Of a stretch of DNA of 8,419 nucleotides, positions 1 through 6,658 are shown in pieces. The position numbers and the translations under genes were made by a program. Within the stretch, counting starts at the first letter, position 1. The number at the start of each line of letters is the position of its first letter. The notes beneath the pieces were generated by a model. That model saw nothing but the letters and a program-made list of their open reading frames with translations, was not told the origin of the DNA and ran no database searches. This stretch comes from JAOTYV01 sp964469835. GTDB lineage: Bacteria > Pseudomonadota > Alphaproteobacteria > UBA8366. The DNA is taken from assembly GCA_964469835.1 (NCBI GenBank), contig CAYYBI010000047.1:1-8419 (forward strand), written 5' to 3'.

Positions 1-178
1 TTTTAAGCGCCCGCAATCTGACCCCTCAAATCGGCGCTATATGAATTCAACAGGAAATAACTGGCACAGTAAATTAAATAACACTACATTAACGATTAAT
101 AATATTAATAACATAAATATATTGTTAAATTTTATAACGCATTGATCAAAGGTCGTTAATCAAGTTCTGGGAGGCCCG
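1..178. other. AT-rich intergenic region with no gene seen
   Basis: No convincing coding frame or RNA gene is visible. From about 40 to 165 the sequence is extremely AT-rich, unlike the GC-rich remainder of the window. It contains four copies of ATTAA (73-77, 88-92, 95-99, 104-108) and six TTAA tetramers in under 90 bp. It lies downstream of the histidine kinase gene. It could hold a promoter or nucleoid-protein binding site for a gene beyond the left edge, or be a scar of acquired DNA. No clear -35/-10 pair could be assigned. Confidence 0.5.
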
Positions 179-1561
179 TCAGATGTTGGCGGGCCGCTGA
201 AAAGTGAGAGAAACCCGGAGGCCCGGTTGGTTGTCGGCGAGGCGGAGCGCGGCTTCGTGCAACCGTGCCGTCGCAGCGACCTGGCTCAGGCCGAGCCCGC
301 TGCCCGGTGTGCTGCGGCTCGCGTCGAGCCGTGCAAAACGGTGCAGCACCCGGTCGCGGTCGGCTTCTGGAATTCCGGGCCCGTTGTCCGCGACGGTCAG
401 TGCCGGCCCCTCGACGCCTTGGGCGACGGCTATGGCGATCGCGCCATCGTCGGGCGTATGGGTCAGTGCGTTGTCCAATAGGTTACTGATGGCCTGCGAT
501 AACAGATTGCGGTCGCCGCGCACCAAGCACCCCTCGTCGATCTCGGTGGTGAGGTGTTGTCCGCGTTGCTCCGCCGCCGCGTCGTACAGTTCGGCTGCGT
601 CGCGGGCGAGCGCGCCGAGGTCGAGGGTTTCGAAGCCGTCTTTGAGCGCGCCCGACTCCGCCAGCGCGATGGCGAGCAGGGAATTGAATGTCTCGAGAAT
701 GCCATCCGTCTCTTCGATGGTTTTTTCCAGCGTTTCACGATACCGCACCGGATCGGGCGCCGCGCGCAGCGTCATCTCGAGCCGGCCGCGGAGGCGTGAA
801 ATCGGACTCCGTAAATCATGGGCGATGTTGTCGGCGACGCCGCGCATGCCGTCCATCAGCCGTTCGATCTGGTCGAGCATTTCGTTGAGGTTGTCGGCAA
901 GCCGGTCGAATTCGTCGTCGGTACCCGTCAGCGGCATGCGCTGGGACAGGTCGCCATGCAGGATCGCCCGGCTGCTGTCGCCAATCGCATCGATCCGGCG
1001 CAGGAAGTTCCGGCTGAGTAGATATCCGCCGCCAAGCCCGAGGAGGACGGTCAGCAGCAGTGCCCAGACCAGCGTCTCGGTGATGCTCTTGCGGAACGCG
1101 GTCCGTTCAGTCAGGTCGCGGCCGACCAGCAAATGATAGCCGCCGGGGAGAAGGAAGGTGCGGGCGCGCGCAATTTGCGGGCGCGCGCCGGGATGGCTTG
1201 CCTGACCGAAGCGAAAATCGATCCAGCGGGGATCACCCTGCGCTTCTGCCGGCCATTGGGTCAGGTTCCCGGCAAGCGGCGTATAGAAGGGCGTGGTCAG
1301 GAGGTAGAGGTTGCGGCGGCCGCTGTCGCCCGCGCTGCGATTGCGAATAACCTCCGCAAGTCCGGCCAAATCGCGTGCCTTGTATTGTTCCGCCAAGCCG
1401 ATGATTTCGGCCTCGATCGTGTCGTCGCCCTGGGCATCGATGACGGCAACCGTATTCCAATAGAGGAAGGCGAGCACGCCGCACACGGAAAGGGCGAACA
1501 CCGCCATATAAATGACGGCGTAGCGGAACGTCGAGGTGTGCAGCAGATTAGCCGGCTTCAC
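179..1561 (-). CDS. HAMP-domain sensor histidine kinase (EnvZ/QseC-like architecture)
   Basis: A membrane sensor kinase of 460 residues that autophosphorylates on His and passes the phosphate to the response regulator encoded just upstream. Residues about 13-36 form the first membrane helix, about 37-160 a presumed periplasmic sensor region, about 163-183 the second helix, and about 184-236 the HAMP linker. The HisKA dimerisation domain follows with the H-box H248-D-L-R-S-P. The ATPase domain shows the N-box around N360-LLDN364, the G1 box DNGPGIP at 392-398, an F-box (RFARLD, 408-413) and the G2 box GSGLGLS at 420-426, so all catalytic motifs are present. The start is GTG at 1559-1561; it overlaps the end of the regulator gene by 14 bp, suggesting translational coupling, and no strong Shine-Dalgarno site is seen. 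The next Met (residue 19) falls inside the first membrane helix and is unlikely as a start. The signal sensed is unknown. Confidence 0.93.
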   Translation of the reverse strand: MKPANLLHTSTFRYAVIYMAVFALSVCGVLAFLYWNTVAVIDAQGDDTIEAEIIGLAEQYKARDLAGLAEVIRNRSAGDSGRRNLYLLTTPFYTPLAGNLTQWPAEAQGDPRWIDFRFGQASHPGARPQIARARTFLLPGGYHLLVGRDLTERTAFRKSITETLVWALLLTVLLGLGGGYLLSRNFLRRIDAIGDSSRAILHGDLSQRMPLTGTDDEFDRLADNLNEMLDQIERLMDGMRGVADNIAHDLRSPISRLRGRLEMTLRAAPDPVRYRETLEKTIEETDGILETFNSLLAIALAESGALKDGFETLDLGALARDAAELYDAAAEQRGQHLTTEIDEGCLVRGDRNLLSQAISNLLDNALTHTPDDGAIAIAVAQGVEGPALTVADNGPGIPEADRDRVLHRFARLDASRSTPGSGLGLSQVAATARLHEAALRLADNQPGLRVSLTFQRPANI

Positions 1562-2228
1562 GGAGACAATATCCTGCGCCGCGCACCGTATGCAGCAAGG
1601 GTTGCTCGAAATCCTTATCGAGTTTTTGCCGCAACCGGCTGATTTGCACGTCGATGACGCCGGTTTTCGGGTCGAAATGGTAGTTCCAGACGGTCTCCAG
1701 CAGCATTGTGCGGGTGACGACCTGACCGGAATGGCGCATCAGGAACTCGAGAATTTGAAATTCCCGCGGCAGCAGGTCGATGGATCGGCCATCGCGCGTT
1801 ACCTGGCGTGTCAGCAGGTTCATCTCGAGGCCGCCAACCCGAAGGTGGGTGTCCGGGAGTGGTGCTGCCTGGCCGCGGCGCAGCAAGGCTTCGAGCCGCG
1901 CCTGCAATTCGGAAAACACATAGGGCTTTGTCAGGTAGTCGTCGCCGCCGGCCCGCAAGCCATCGACACGGTCATCCACCTTGTCCATTGCGCTCAGGAT
2001 CAAAACCGGCGTGTCGATGGCTTCCTTGCGCAGCAAACCGATCAGATTTAGCCCGTCCATTCCGGGCAACATGCGGTCGACGATCATAGCCGCATAGGAT
2101 TCGGTGGTCGCCAGATGCAGCCCATCCGGCCCGGTGGCCGCATGATCGACCACGTAGCCCGCTTCCTGGAGACCCTTGGTCAGGAAACCGGCGGCTTCGC
2201 GATCGTCTTCTATCAGCAGGATTCGCAT
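1548..2228 (-). CDS. OmpR/PhoB-family two-component response regulator
   Basis: A DNA-binding response regulator of 226 residues, the partner of the overlapping histidine kinase. The receiver domain (about 1-115) has the acidic pair D8-D9, the phosphoacceptor D51 in IVDRMLPGMDG, S79, and K101 followed by P102. The C-terminal winged-helix domain (about 128-224) has the usual features, including the LLPREFQILEFLM segment and the VIDVQISRLRQKLD recognition-helix segment, ending with TVRGAGY. The frame stays open upstream to an ATG at 2310-2312, but the extra 28 residues resemble no receiver domain. Two adjacent ATGs lie at 2229-2231 and 2226-2228. The second is chosen because a GCGGA site (2235-2239) sits 6 nt from it and MRILLIEDD is the canonical N-terminus. 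It is transcribed away from the oxidoreductase array, so control of that array is plausible but inferred. Confidence 0.94.
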   Translation of the reverse strand: MRILLIEDDREAAGFLTKGLQEAGYVVDHAATGPDGLHLATTESYAAMIVDRMLPGMDGLNLIGLLRKEAIDTPVLILSAMDKVDDRVDGLRAGGDDYLTKPYVFSELQARLEALLRRGQAAPLPDTHLRVGGLEMNLLTRQVTRDGRSIDLLPREFQILEFLMRHSGQVVTRTMLLETVWNYHFDPKTGVIDVQISRLRQKLDKDFEQPLLHTVRGAGYCLREAG

Positions 2229-2234
2229 CATGCA

Positions 2235-2239
2235 TCCGC
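2235..2239 (-). promoter_or_regulatory. Ribosome binding site of the response regulator gene
   Basis: GCGGA on the minus strand, 6 nt before the ATG at 2226-2228 and 3 nt before the ATG at 2229-2231. The spacing favours the downstream ATG. It is a moderate match to the Shine-Dalgarno consensus. Confidence 0.45.
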
Positions 2240-2346
2240 TTGTTTCCGAAAATAGATGAGGTGGCCCGGCCCTTTTGGCAAGGTTCGGCGTGGAAATCGC
2301 GCTTGGCGGCATGACAGCGCGTGCGGGAAACGGTTATTGTGGCGAT

Positions 2347-2360
2347 GGCCGGATCCGGCC
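2347..2360. repeat. Perfect 14-nt palindrome in the array leader
   Basis: GGCCGGATCCGGCC is perfectly self-complementary and lies 70 bp before the first oxidoreductase start. It may be an operator half-site pair or simply a GC-rich chance palindrome. It is followed 5 bp later by a separate hairpin. Confidence 0.5.
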
Positions 2361-2365
2361 CGTCA

Positions 2366-2381
2366 CGGCGGTCTGCCGCCG
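2366..2381 (+). promoter_or_regulatory. Short GC hairpin in the leader of the array
   Basis: CGGCGG and CCGCCG form a 6-bp stem with the 4-nt loop TCTG. There is no T-run after it, so it is not a standard intrinsic terminator. It could affect leader folding or mark an operator. Function is not established. Confidence 0.35.
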
Positions 2382-2420
2382 CGGCCACGTGAAACCAAGC
2401 GGTGTTACCAATTCCACGGG

Positions 2421-2425
2421 GGAGG
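2421..2425 (+). promoter_or_regulatory. Strong Shine-Dalgarno site that fixes the start of the first LLM gene
   Basis: GGAGG (within GGGGGAGG, 2418-2425) lies 5 nt before the ATG at 2431. It decides against the longer open frame, whose ATG is at 2275. The spacing is the same as before the third paralog (GGAGG 4525-4529, ATG 4535). Confidence 0.85.
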
Positions 2426-2430
2426 ATAAA

Positions 2431-3453
2431 ATGGCGGATATGCAGTTCGGCCTCATGATGCGCGCGCAGTTTCCCGCCGAAGATGACATGCATCAGCGCT
2501 TCGCTGAATTGAAGGAACAGGCGCGCACCGCCAACAAACTCGGTTACGCAAGCCTTACCAACGGCATGCATTACAGCTCGGCGCCGTTTCAGGATTTCCA
2601 GCAAATGCCGTTTCTGTCGCGGATCATGGCGGAAGCGCCGGACATGCGGATCAATTTCGGCATCATCCTGCTGTCGCTGCCGAAACCGCTGGACGTGGCC
2701 GAATGCCTGGCAACGGTCGACGTCCTGAGCGGCGGCAAGGTTATTTTCGGCGCGGCCCTCGGCTACCGCGAGGTCGAGTTCCTCGCCTTCGGCACCTCGC
2801 AGAAGGAACGCGTCCTCAGATTTGAAGAGAACCTGGAGGCGATCAAGCGGTTGTGGACCGAAGACTCGGTCGATATGAAGGCCTCGCATTTCGAACTCAA
2901 GGGCGCGTCGTGCAGCCTCAAACCCTTACAGAAACCGCATCCGCCGATCTGGATTGGCGCCAATGCGGACCCGGCCATCGAACGGGCCGCGCGGCTCGGC
3001 GATTGCTGGTATGTCAATCCGCATAACCGGATCGACACGATTATCCGCCAGACCGAACTCTACCGGCGCGCGTTGGACGCCTGCGGCAAGCCCTTCCCCG
3101 ACGAATTCCCGGCGCGGCGTGAAGTCTTCGTGGCCGAATCCAGGGAAAAGGCGATGGAGTTGTGTAAGCCGTTCCTGCAAAAGAAGTATGCCGCCTATCA
3201 CGAATGGGGACAGGACAAGGCGATGCCGAAAGGCGACGACGACCTTGGTCTCGATTTCGACGATCTTGTGCGTGACCGCTTTCTCATCGGCTCGCCCGAC
3301 GAAGTGGCGGAACAGATGATCGACCTGAACAACAAGACCGGCATCAACCATTTGATCATGAGCGTGCAATGGCCGGGCATGCCGCAAAGCATGGTGCTGG
3401 ATGTTATCAATACGCTGGCGGAGGAAGTCTTTCCGAAAGTTCGGCAGGGCTGA
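2431..3453 (+). CDS. LLM class oxidoreductase, paralog 1 of 5 (FMN- or F420-dependent)
   Basis: A 340-residue bacterial-luciferase-fold (TIM barrel) oxidoreductase, probably cytosolic since no signal peptide is visible. Family landmarks are the N-terminal strand MQFGLMMR, the segment RFAELKEQARTANKLGY (24-39), H47 in NGMHYSS at the position of the luciferase EHH motif, LSGGKVIFGAALGYREVEF (99-117), RFEENLEAIKRLW (130-142), PPIWIGANAD (171-180) and GSPDEVAEQM (287-296). A motif shared by all five paralogs is WGQDKAMP (259-266) followed by GD. The start is set by GGAGG 5 nt upstream. A hand count gives about 59% identity to paralog 2. Residues 121-150 resemble paralogs 4 and 5, whereas 167-198 are identical to paralog 2, so the gene looks mosaic. 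It opens a likely operon, with paralog 2 starting 18 bp after its stop. Substrate and cofactor are not determinable. Confidence 0.92.
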   Translation: MADMQFGLMMRAQFPAEDDMHQRFAELKEQARTANKLGYASLTNGMHYSSAPFQDFQQMPFLSRIMAEAPDMRINFGIILLSLPKPLDVAECLATVDVLSGGKVIFGAALGYREVEFLAFGTSQKERVLRFEENLEAIKRLWTEDSVDMKASHFELKGASCSLKPLQKPHPPIWIGANADPAIERAARLGDCWYVNPHNRIDTIIRQTELYRRALDACGKPFPDEFPARREVFVAESREKAMELCKPFLQKKYAAYHEWGQDKAMPKGDDDLGLDFDDLVRDRFLIGSPDEVAEQMIDLNNKTGINHLIMSVQWPGMPQSMVLDVINTLAEEVFPKVRQG

Positions 3454-3471
3454 TGGCGGGGCGATGACAGG

Positions 3472-4497
3472 ATGACCAGTATGCAATTCGGCGTCATGCA
3501 ACGCGGCGTCTTCCCGCAGGGCGAAGACATGCGCGCGCGCTTCGGCGAGCTGATGGAACAGGCCCGGCTGATGGAGAAGCTGGGCTACGATTCCATCACC
3601 AAGGGCTCGCATTATTCGACCTATCCGATGCACGAGATGATGCAGCTGCCCTATCTCAGCCGCGTCATGGCGGAGGCGCCGAGCCTGCGGCTCAACGCGG
3701 GCATCGTCCTGCTCGCCCTGCAGAAACCGCTCGATATCGCCGAACAGTTCGCCACCATGGATTTGATGTCCGGCGGCCGCATGATTTTCGGCTGCGCGCT
3801 GGGATACCGGGACGTGGAGTACAAGGGGTTCGGCGTGCCGCGCGGCGCCGGCCGCAAGCGCTTCGAGGAAAATCTCGACGCGGTGAAGCAATTGTGGACC
3901 GGCGAGCCGGTGACCATGACCGGCTCGCATTTCGAGCTCGACGGCGCCCGCATCTCGGTACCGCTGGTGCAGAAGCCGCATCCGCCGATCTGGATCGGCG
4001 CCAACGCCGACCCGGCGATCGAACGGGCGGCCCGGCTCGGCGACTGCTGGTATGTCAATCCGCATCAGCGGCTCGATACGCTCGAACGTCAACTCGTCCT
4101 CTACAAACGCACGCTCGACGAGGTGGGCAAGCCCTTCCCCGCGGAGTTCCCGATCCGCCGCGAGGTGTTCTGCGCGCCGACCCACGAGGAAGCCGTGCGC
4201 ATCGCCGGTCCAGCGCTGAAGAGCATGTACGAGGCCTACGAGGAATGGGGGCAGGACAAGGTCATGCCGGAAGGCGATAACGATATCAGCATGCGCTATG
4301 CGGAACTCGCCAAGGGGCGGTTCATCGTCGGATCGCCCGACGAGGTCGCCGAGGAGATGCTGCATTATCACTGGGTGCTCGGTGTGAACCACATGATCAT
4401 GAGCGTACAGGGAACCGGCCTGCCGCAGAGCCAGACCCTGGAAACCCTCGAGCTGATCGCGACCGAGGTGTTCCCGAAGGTACGCCAGGGCCAGTGA
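3472..4497 (+). CDS. LLM class oxidoreductase, paralog 2 of 5 (FMN- or F420-dependent)
   Basis: A 341-residue luciferase-like TIM-barrel oxidoreductase that aligns without gaps to paralog 1 (about 201 of 340 positions identical by hand). It keeps H47 (KGSHYST), LMSGGRMIFGCALGYRDVEY (98-117), FEENLDAVKQLW (131-142), PPIWIGANAD (171-180) and WGQDKVMP (259-266). With paralog 3 it shares a distinct block around GVPRGAG-R-KRFEENL and the segment VPLVQKP, defining a subgroup. It is the only copy lacking the Trp found at position 314 in paralog 1 (GTGLPQS replaces WPGMPQS), which may matter for the C-terminal part of the barrel. The ATG at 3472 has only a weak upstream GGCGGGG (3456-3462), but MTSMQFG aligns with MADMQFG of paralog 1, which supports it over the ATG at 3481. 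It is likely cotranscribed, possibly by translational coupling with the upstream gene. Confidence 0.92.
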   Translation: MTSMQFGVMQRGVFPQGEDMRARFGELMEQARLMEKLGYDSITKGSHYSTYPMHEMMQLPYLSRVMAEAPSLRLNAGIVLLALQKPLDIAEQFATMDLMSGGRMIFGCALGYRDVEYKGFGVPRGAGRKRFEENLDAVKQLWTGEPVTMTGSHFELDGARISVPLVQKPHPPIWIGANADPAIERAARLGDCWYVNPHQRLDTLERQLVLYKRTLDEVGKPFPAEFPIRREVFCAPTHEEAVRIAGPALKSMYEAYEEWGQDKVMPEGDNDISMRYAELAKGRFIVGSPDEVAEEMLHYHWVLGVNHMIMSVQGTGLPQSQTLETLELIATEVFPKVRQGQ

Positions 4498-4534
4498 GGC
4501 GCGGGACGATGCGGCCGGCGGCAGGGAGGAAGTA

Positions 4535-5560
4535 ATGGCGACGTTCGATTTCGGCATCATGACGCGCGCGCAATACCGGCGGGACGAGGATATTCCGGCG
4601 CGATTCGCCGAACTGATGGAACAGGCGCGGCTTGCCGAGAAGCTGGGCTATGTCTCCTTCGTCAAGGGACAGCATTTCAGCAGCGACCCGTTTTACGAAT
4701 TTCAGCAGATTCCCATGCTTTGCCGCATTACGGCTGAAGCGCCCAGCCTGCGACTGGTAACAGGCATCAATCTGCTGACCCTGCACAAGCCGCTCGACAT
4801 TGCCGAGCAGATTGCGACGCTCGACCTGATGAGCGGCGGCAAGGTGGTGTTCGGCTGCGGCCTTGGCTATCGCGATGTGGAATACAAGGCGTTCGGCGTG
4901 CCCAAGGGGCAGGGCGCCAAGCGCTTCGAGGAAAATCTCGAGGCGATGAAACAACTCTTCGCCGGCGGTCCCGTAACGATGAAGGGCTCGCATTTCGAAT
5001 TGGATGAAGCGCGGCTCTCGGTGCCGCTGGTGCAGAAGCCGCGGCCGCCAATCTGGATCGGCGCCAATGCCGACGTGGCGATCAAGCGGGCAGCGCGCCT
5101 GGGGGACTGCTGGTATATCAGCGCGCACCACCGCTTCGACACGCTGCAGCGCCAGGTCGATATGTACAAGCGCGAGCTCGACCGGCTGGGCAAACCCTAT
5201 CCGACGGAAATACCGTTCCGGCGTGAAACCTTCGTCGCAAATTCCCGCGAAGAGGCGATTGAGATGGTGCGACCTTATCTCGGCCTCAAATACCAGGCCT
5301 ATCACCAATGGGGCCAGGACAAGGTCATGCCGGAAGGCGACAACGATCTGGGGCAGGAATTCAATGACCTCCTCGAAGACCGCTTCGTACTGGGATCGCC
5401 GGAACAGGTGGCCGAGGAGATCATCAAGTTTCATCGCGCCTTTGGCGTCAATCACATGCCGCTGTGCCTGCAATGGCCCGGCATGCCGCAGAGCATGACG
5501 CTGGAGGCGATGCACCGGTTCGCGGAAGAAGTGCTGCCGCTGGTCCGGCAAGGCATTTGA
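4535..5560 (+). CDS. LLM class oxidoreductase, paralog 3 of 5 (FMN- or F420-dependent)
   Basis: A 341-residue luciferase-like oxidoreductase, gap-free against paralogs 1 and 2. H47 lies in KGQHFSS, followed by LMSGGKVVFGCGLGYRDVEY (98-117), KRFEENLEAMKQLF (129-142), PPIWIGANAD (171-180), WGQDKVMP (259-266) and GSPEQVAEEI (287-296). It belongs with paralog 2 by the GVPKGQG-A-KRFEENL and VPLVQKP blocks. It is the only copy in which the N-P-H triplet at 196-198 is S-A-H (WYISAH), a possible change near the cofactor or substrate pocket. The start has a strong GGAGG (4525-4529) 5 nt before the ATG. The gap after paralog 2 is 37 bp and the gap before paralog 4 is 28 bp, consistent with one operon. 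Substrate unknown. Confidence 0.92.
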   Translation: MATFDFGIMTRAQYRRDEDIPARFAELMEQARLAEKLGYVSFVKGQHFSSDPFYEFQQIPMLCRITAEAPSLRLVTGINLLTLHKPLDIAEQIATLDLMSGGKVVFGCGLGYRDVEYKAFGVPKGQGAKRFEENLEAMKQLFAGGPVTMKGSHFELDEARLSVPLVQKPRPPIWIGANADVAIKRAARLGDCWYISAHHRFDTLQRQVDMYKRELDRLGKPYPTEIPFRRETFVANSREEAIEMVRPYLGLKYQAYHQWGQDKVMPEGDNDLGQEFNDLLEDRFVLGSPEQVAEEIIKFHRAFGVNHMPLCLQWPGMPQSMTLEAMHRFAEEVLPLVRQGI

Positions 5561-5573
5561 TGCGGAATATTTC

Positions 5574-5580
5574 AGGGGAG
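5574..5580 (+). promoter_or_regulatory. Shine-Dalgarno site supporting the longer start of paralog 4
   Basis: AGGGGAG ends 8 nt before the ATG at 5589. A second in-frame ATG at 5607, preceded by a weaker GGA (5601-5603), would give a protein starting exactly where paralog 5 starts. The stronger upstream site favours 5589. Confidence 0.55.
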
Positions 5581-5588
5581 AGCGGCGA

Positions 5589-6623
5589 ATGCCCAGCACC
5601 GGAAAAATGAAATACTGCCTCGGCATGCGCACCCAGTATCCGCAGGGCGACGACATGGTGGCGCGCTGCGAGGACCAGTTGGCGCAGGCGCGGCTCGCCG
5701 ATACGCTGGGATTCGATAGTTTGATGAAGAGCCAGCATCTGGCCGGCTACCCACTGCAGGAATTTCAGCAGGTCCCGTTCCTCGCCCGGGTGATGGCCGA
5801 GGCGCCGGGTTTGCGGTTGCTCACCGGCATCGTGCTGTTGTCGATGCACAAGCCGCTCGACATCGCCGAACAGCTGGCGACGCTCGATGTGATGTCCGGC
5901 GGCAAGTTGATCTTCGGTGCAGGCCTCGGCTACCGCGAGGTGGAGTTCAAGGCGTTCGGCACGACACAGAAGGATCGCGTGCCGCGCTTCATCGAAAACC
6001 TGGAGGCGATCAAGCGGCTGTGGACCGAGGACGAAGTCAGCATGAAAGGGTCGCATTTCGAACTCGACCGCGTGCGCGTCTCGCTTAAACCGGCGCAGAA
6101 GCCGCATCCGCCAATCTGGATCGGCGCCAATGCGGACGGGGCGATTCGCCGCGCGGCGGAGCTGGGCGATTCCTGGTTCATCAATCCGCATCAGAAGATG
6201 GAAACGATCGAGCGTCAGCTCGACCTCTATCGCCGTGCGCTCGACGCGGCGGACAAACCGTTTCCATCCGAGTTGCCGCTGGCGCGCGAGGTGTTTATCG
6301 CGCCGACCCGCGAGGATGCCATGCGCCAGTGCGGACCGTTCCTCGCCGAAAAATATAGAATCTATCACCAATGGGGGCAGGACAAGGCGATGCCCGAGGG
6401 CGACAACGATCTGTCGCTGGCGCTGGAAGAACTGCATGAGGACCGGTTCCTGCTGGGCCCGGCGGAGCAGATCGCCGATGAGATCATCCGCTACGGCCGC
6501 CGTCTCGGGGTCAACCATATGGTGATCAATTTCCACTGGGTAGGCATGCCGCAGGAATTGGTGCTGGAGCAGATGCAGATGTTCGGCGAAGACGTGATAC
6601 CGAAGGTGGAACAGGGGCTTTGA
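5589..6623 (+). CDS. LLM class oxidoreductase, paralog 4 of 5 (FMN- or F420-dependent)
   Basis: A 344-residue luciferase-like oxidoreductase. Trimmed to Met7 it is 338 residues and aligns without gaps to paralog 5. Landmarks are H50 in KSQHLAG (equivalent to H47 of paralog 1), VMSGGKLIFGAGLGYREVEF (101-120), RFIENLEAIKRLWTED (133-148), PPIWIGANAD (174-183) and WGQDKAMP (262-269). It groups with paralog 5 by TTQKDRVPR, SLKP-A-QKP and the DSWFINPH segment (paralogs 1-3 have DCWY instead). The usual GSPDEV is GPAEQI here. The residue after the invariant His is Leu, whereas the other copies have Tyr or Phe, suggesting a different pocket. The start is ATG 5589 on ribosome-site strength; ATG 5607 is the alternative. 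It is followed by a 184 bp gap with a large inverted repeat before paralog 5. Substrate unknown. Confidence 0.91.
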   Translation: MPSTGKMKYCLGMRTQYPQGDDMVARCEDQLAQARLADTLGFDSLMKSQHLAGYPLQEFQQVPFLARVMAEAPGLRLLTGIVLLSMHKPLDIAEQLATLDVMSGGKLIFGAGLGYREVEFKAFGTTQKDRVPRFIENLEAIKRLWTEDEVSMKGSHFELDRVRVSLKPAQKPHPPIWIGANADGAIRRAAELGDSWFINPHQKMETIERQLDLYRRALDAADKPFPSELPLAREVFIAPTREDAMRQCGPFLAEKYRIYHQWGQDKAMPEGDNDLSLALEELHEDRFLLGPAEQIADEIIRYGRRLGVNHMVINFHWVGMPQELVLEQMQMFGEDVIPKVEQGL

Positions 6624-6636
6624 CAGAATGCGGATA

Positions 6637-6653
6637 GCGGCACTGCATGCCGC
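6637..6653 (+). repeat. Small hairpin just after paralog 4
   Basis: GCGGCA and TGCCGC form a perfect 6-bp stem with the 5-nt loop CTGCA, 13 nt after the stop of paralog 4. There is no T-run after it. It may protect the 3' end or attenuate transcription together with the adjacent larger repeat. Confidence 0.4.
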
Positions 6654-6658
6654 CTCGC

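Larger units (their letters stand above)
2229..2430. promoter_or_regulatory. Divergent intergenic region between regulator and oxidoreductase array
   Basis: This 202 bp region must carry the leftward promoter for the two-component operon and probably the rightward promoter for the oxidoreductase array. No convincing sigma70 or sigma54 promoter could be assigned by eye. Visible structure lies in the rightward half: a perfect 14-nt palindrome at 2347-2360, a 6-bp hairpin at 2366-2381, an 8-nt palindrome at 2378-2385 and CACGTG at 2386-2391. A short GGAAAC (2326-2331) has its inverse GTTTCC at 2242-2247. A phosphorylated OmpR-type regulator would normally bind direct repeats here, but none is obvious. 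Confidence 0.5.

Noticed and set aside
74..159. CtrA-type binding sites (TTAA-N7-TTAA) in the AT-rich gap
   Set aside because: Six TTAA tetramers occur, but none of the spacings between them equals 7 nt, so the consensus is not met.
173..195. A hairpin at the end of the histidine kinase gene as a terminator
   Set aside because: GGCCCG and CGGGCC can form a 6-bp stem, but it contains the stop codon in its 11-nt loop and no T-run follows on the minus strand.
204..1136. A 310-codon plus-strand open frame opposite the histidine kinase gene
   Set aside because: The translation is dominated by Ser and Arg, typical of a shadow frame, and the kinase on the other strand has every expected motif.
2229..2312. 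A longer N-terminus for the response regulator, starting at 2312
   Set aside because: The added 28 residues are not part of a receiver domain and the extension would occupy the divergent promoter region. The ATG at 2226-2228 has a ribosome site and gives the canonical start.
2275..2430. A longer N-terminus for paralog 1, starting at 2275
   Set aside because: The extra 52 residues are absent from the other four paralogs and the strong GGAGG site lies immediately before the ATG at 2431.
2926..4560. A 544-codon open frame on the minus strand across paralogs 1, 2 and the start of 3
   Set aside because: It is fully antisense to well-supported genes, and similar antisense frames recur at the same relative positions under paralogs 3 and 4 (4397-5656, 5448-6536). 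This is the usual effect of GC-rich codon bias on the opposite strand, and the translation resembles no known protein.
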